Of a stretch of 22,272 nt of DNA, positions 21,205 to 22,272 are shown piece after piece. The notes beneath the pieces were generated by a model. It worked only from the letters and a program-made list of their open reading frames with translations. It made no database searches and had not been told where the DNA came from. This DNA is from DAOTUB01 sp034437455 (GTDB lineage: Bacteria; Chloroflexota; Anaerolineae; B4-G1). Position 1 is the stretch's first letter. Each line of letters starts with the position of its first letter. The stretch covers positions 1 to 22,272 of the forward strand of contig DAOTUB010000069.1 in assembly GCA_034437455.1 (NCBI GenBank). The letters run 5' to 3'. Position numbers and translations under genes: made by a program.

Positions 21205-22272
21205 TCACTTTCTCAGCAGCAGTTCTGGCAACTCGCGCAATTCCTCGCCGCCCATCAAGAGCGCCGTCAGCACGTAGGTCGCGCCTCCCAGCGCAAACCC
21301 GCCCGCGCCGATCACGAGCAATCCCGCGCCGGGCAACAGCCGTTGGAAGCCCACTACCGCTGCCCCCATCAATGCCGAGGCGATTCCTGTCCGCGCCAGT
21401 GATACAACCAGCTCCCGCCCCTCAACCCCGCCCAACCGCTGTTGCGCCGCCAGTAGCAATGTGATCACCTGCAACCCCGCTCCCAGCGAGTTGGACAACG
21501 CGATGGCGCCGTGGGCCAGCAGCGGCAACAGCAACCAACCCAGCCCCGCGTTCACCAACAGTCCGGCCAGCGCCGCCCAGAACGGCGTCCACATGTCTCG
21601 CTGAGCGTAGAACAGCCGGCTGGTCACCTCCAGCGCGCTGTGAACCACCAGTCCCAGGGCAAAGAAGCGGAGCGCCCAATAGACCCGCTCGGTGGCGGCG
21701 GCGTCGAACGCTCCCCGCTGGAGAAAGAGCGCCGTCAGCGGGCGACCCAACACGAGCAACCCGACCGCCGCTGGTATACTCAACGCCAGGATCAACCGGA
21801 GTGACCAGGAAAACGTGCGGCGCAGACCTGTCCGGTCGCCTCGCTCGGCGATGCTGGCCAGCGTGGGAAAGACGACGATTCCCAGCGCCGTGCCCAGAAC
21901 CGTCTCGGGCAACTGCATCAGCTTCCACGCATACTCGTAGGACGAGATCGAGCCGGGGATCAACTGGGAACCGAAAGTAGTGGGCAGCACAAAGCTGACG
22001 TAAGTGACGCCCATTCCCAGCATGCGCGGCGCCATCAAGCGGAGCAAATCGGGCAGGCCAGGGTGGAACAACGTGAGCATCCACTGCGCTCTGTGGCGCA
22101 CCAACCACGGCAGTTTGATCAACAAGTGAGCCACGGCCCCAGCCAGCCCGCCCCAGGCCAGGCCAAAGATACCCATACACGGCGCCAACACCACCGCGCC
22201 AAAGATGCGTCCCAACGTGTAGAACAGCGGCGCTAACGCGGGAAGTAAAAAGTGTTGGTGGGCTTGCAGTGT
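21205..22272 (-). CDS. murJ: Lipid II flippase MurJ/MviN, 5' end beyond the window
   Basis: The frame is open to the right edge of the window; only the C-terminal 355 or so residues are present. At the edge it reads LQAHQHFLLPALAPLFYTLG, a conserved MurJ stretch that shows the gene continues upstream; the TTG at 22213-22215 is therefore internal. Other MurJ features are MAPRMLGMGVTYVSFV, the PETVLGTALGIVVFPTLA segment, and FYAQRDMWTPF near the later helices. At least eight membrane helices are visible. MurJ moves the peptidoglycan precursor lipid II across the cytoplasmic membrane. The gene ends just before the ridA promoter. Confidence 0.92.
   Translation of the reverse strand, partial: TLQAHQHFLLPALAPLFYTLGRIFGAVVLAPCMGIFGLAWGGLAGAVAHLLIKLPWLVRHRAQWMLTLFHPGLPDLLRLMAPRMLGMGVTYVSFVLPTTFGSQLIPGSISSYEYAWKLMQLPETVLGTALGIVVFPTLASIAERGDRTGLRRTFSWSLRLILALSIPAAVGLLVLGRPLTALFLQRGAFDAAATERVYWALRFFALGLVVHSALEVTSRLFYAQRDMWTPFWAALAGLLVNAGLGWLLLPLLAHGAIALSNSLGAGLQVITLLLAAQQRLGGVEGRELVVSLARTGIASALMGAAVVGFQRLLPGAGLLVIGAGGFALGGATYVLTALLMGGEELRELPELLLRK

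Overview
This 22.3 kb window is high-GC bacterial DNA that looks like a chromosome fragment of a Chloroflexota bacterium, probably of the Anaerolineae type. That placement is an inference. It rests on a lipoprotein with a long Thr/Pro/Ala-rich linker behind its lipobox, a DUF3786 protein, a GT39-type glycosyltransferase, a bacterial GH3-like enzyme, and short degenerate tandem and palindromic repeats at gene boundaries. No rRNA, tRNA or CRISPR array was seen.

Layout. (1) 1-2.46 kb, plus strand: a decayed mobile or accessory patch with a gene tail at the left edge, a GIY-YIG nuclease, a 65-aa small ORF with a strong ribosome-binding site, and a large serine recombinase. The recombinase is broken by one in-frame TAA and has lost its natural C-terminal end. 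(2) 2.46-7.6 kb, minus strand: a tightly packed six-gene unit read from a sigma70-like promoter at 7594-7621. It encodes an AI-2E family permease, a 57-aa protein, a DUF3786 protein, a ROK sugar kinase, a two-helix membrane protein and a GT39-type glycosyltransferase. (3) 7.8-14.1 kb, minus strand: seven co-oriented genes. These are an M48 metallopeptidase with a TerB-like tail, a YbjN/chaperone-like protein, a small helical protein, a large lipoprotein, a membrane protein built from 52-residue repeats, a four-helix membrane protein and a short GH3-like adenylating enzyme. This is the least understood part of the window.

(4) 14.3-17.26 kb, plus strand: prfA, prmC and a Cof-type HAD phosphatase. 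PrmC methylates the GGQ glutamine of the release factor made by the gene next to it. A near-consensus promoter and a terminator-like hairpin precede prfA, so attenuation is possible. (5) 17.2-21.2 kb, minus strand: ridA, a GNAT acetyltransferase, menA, menG/ubiE, ubiX and a SAM methyltransferase, read from a promoter at 21172-21199. menA and menG carry out the last membrane steps of menaquinone synthesis; UbiX makes prenylated FMN for UbiD-type decarboxylases. (6) The right edge holds the C-terminal two-thirds of a MurJ/MviN lipid II flippase.

The strongest items for a second look are the M48-TerB / YbjN-like / helical-protein module, the attenuator-like prfA leader, the Cys-Asp tail on RidA, the exact 52-residue repeat membrane protein, the short GH3 enzyme, the single nonsense codon in the recombinase, and two unrelated 7-bp tandem repeat patches at gene ends.
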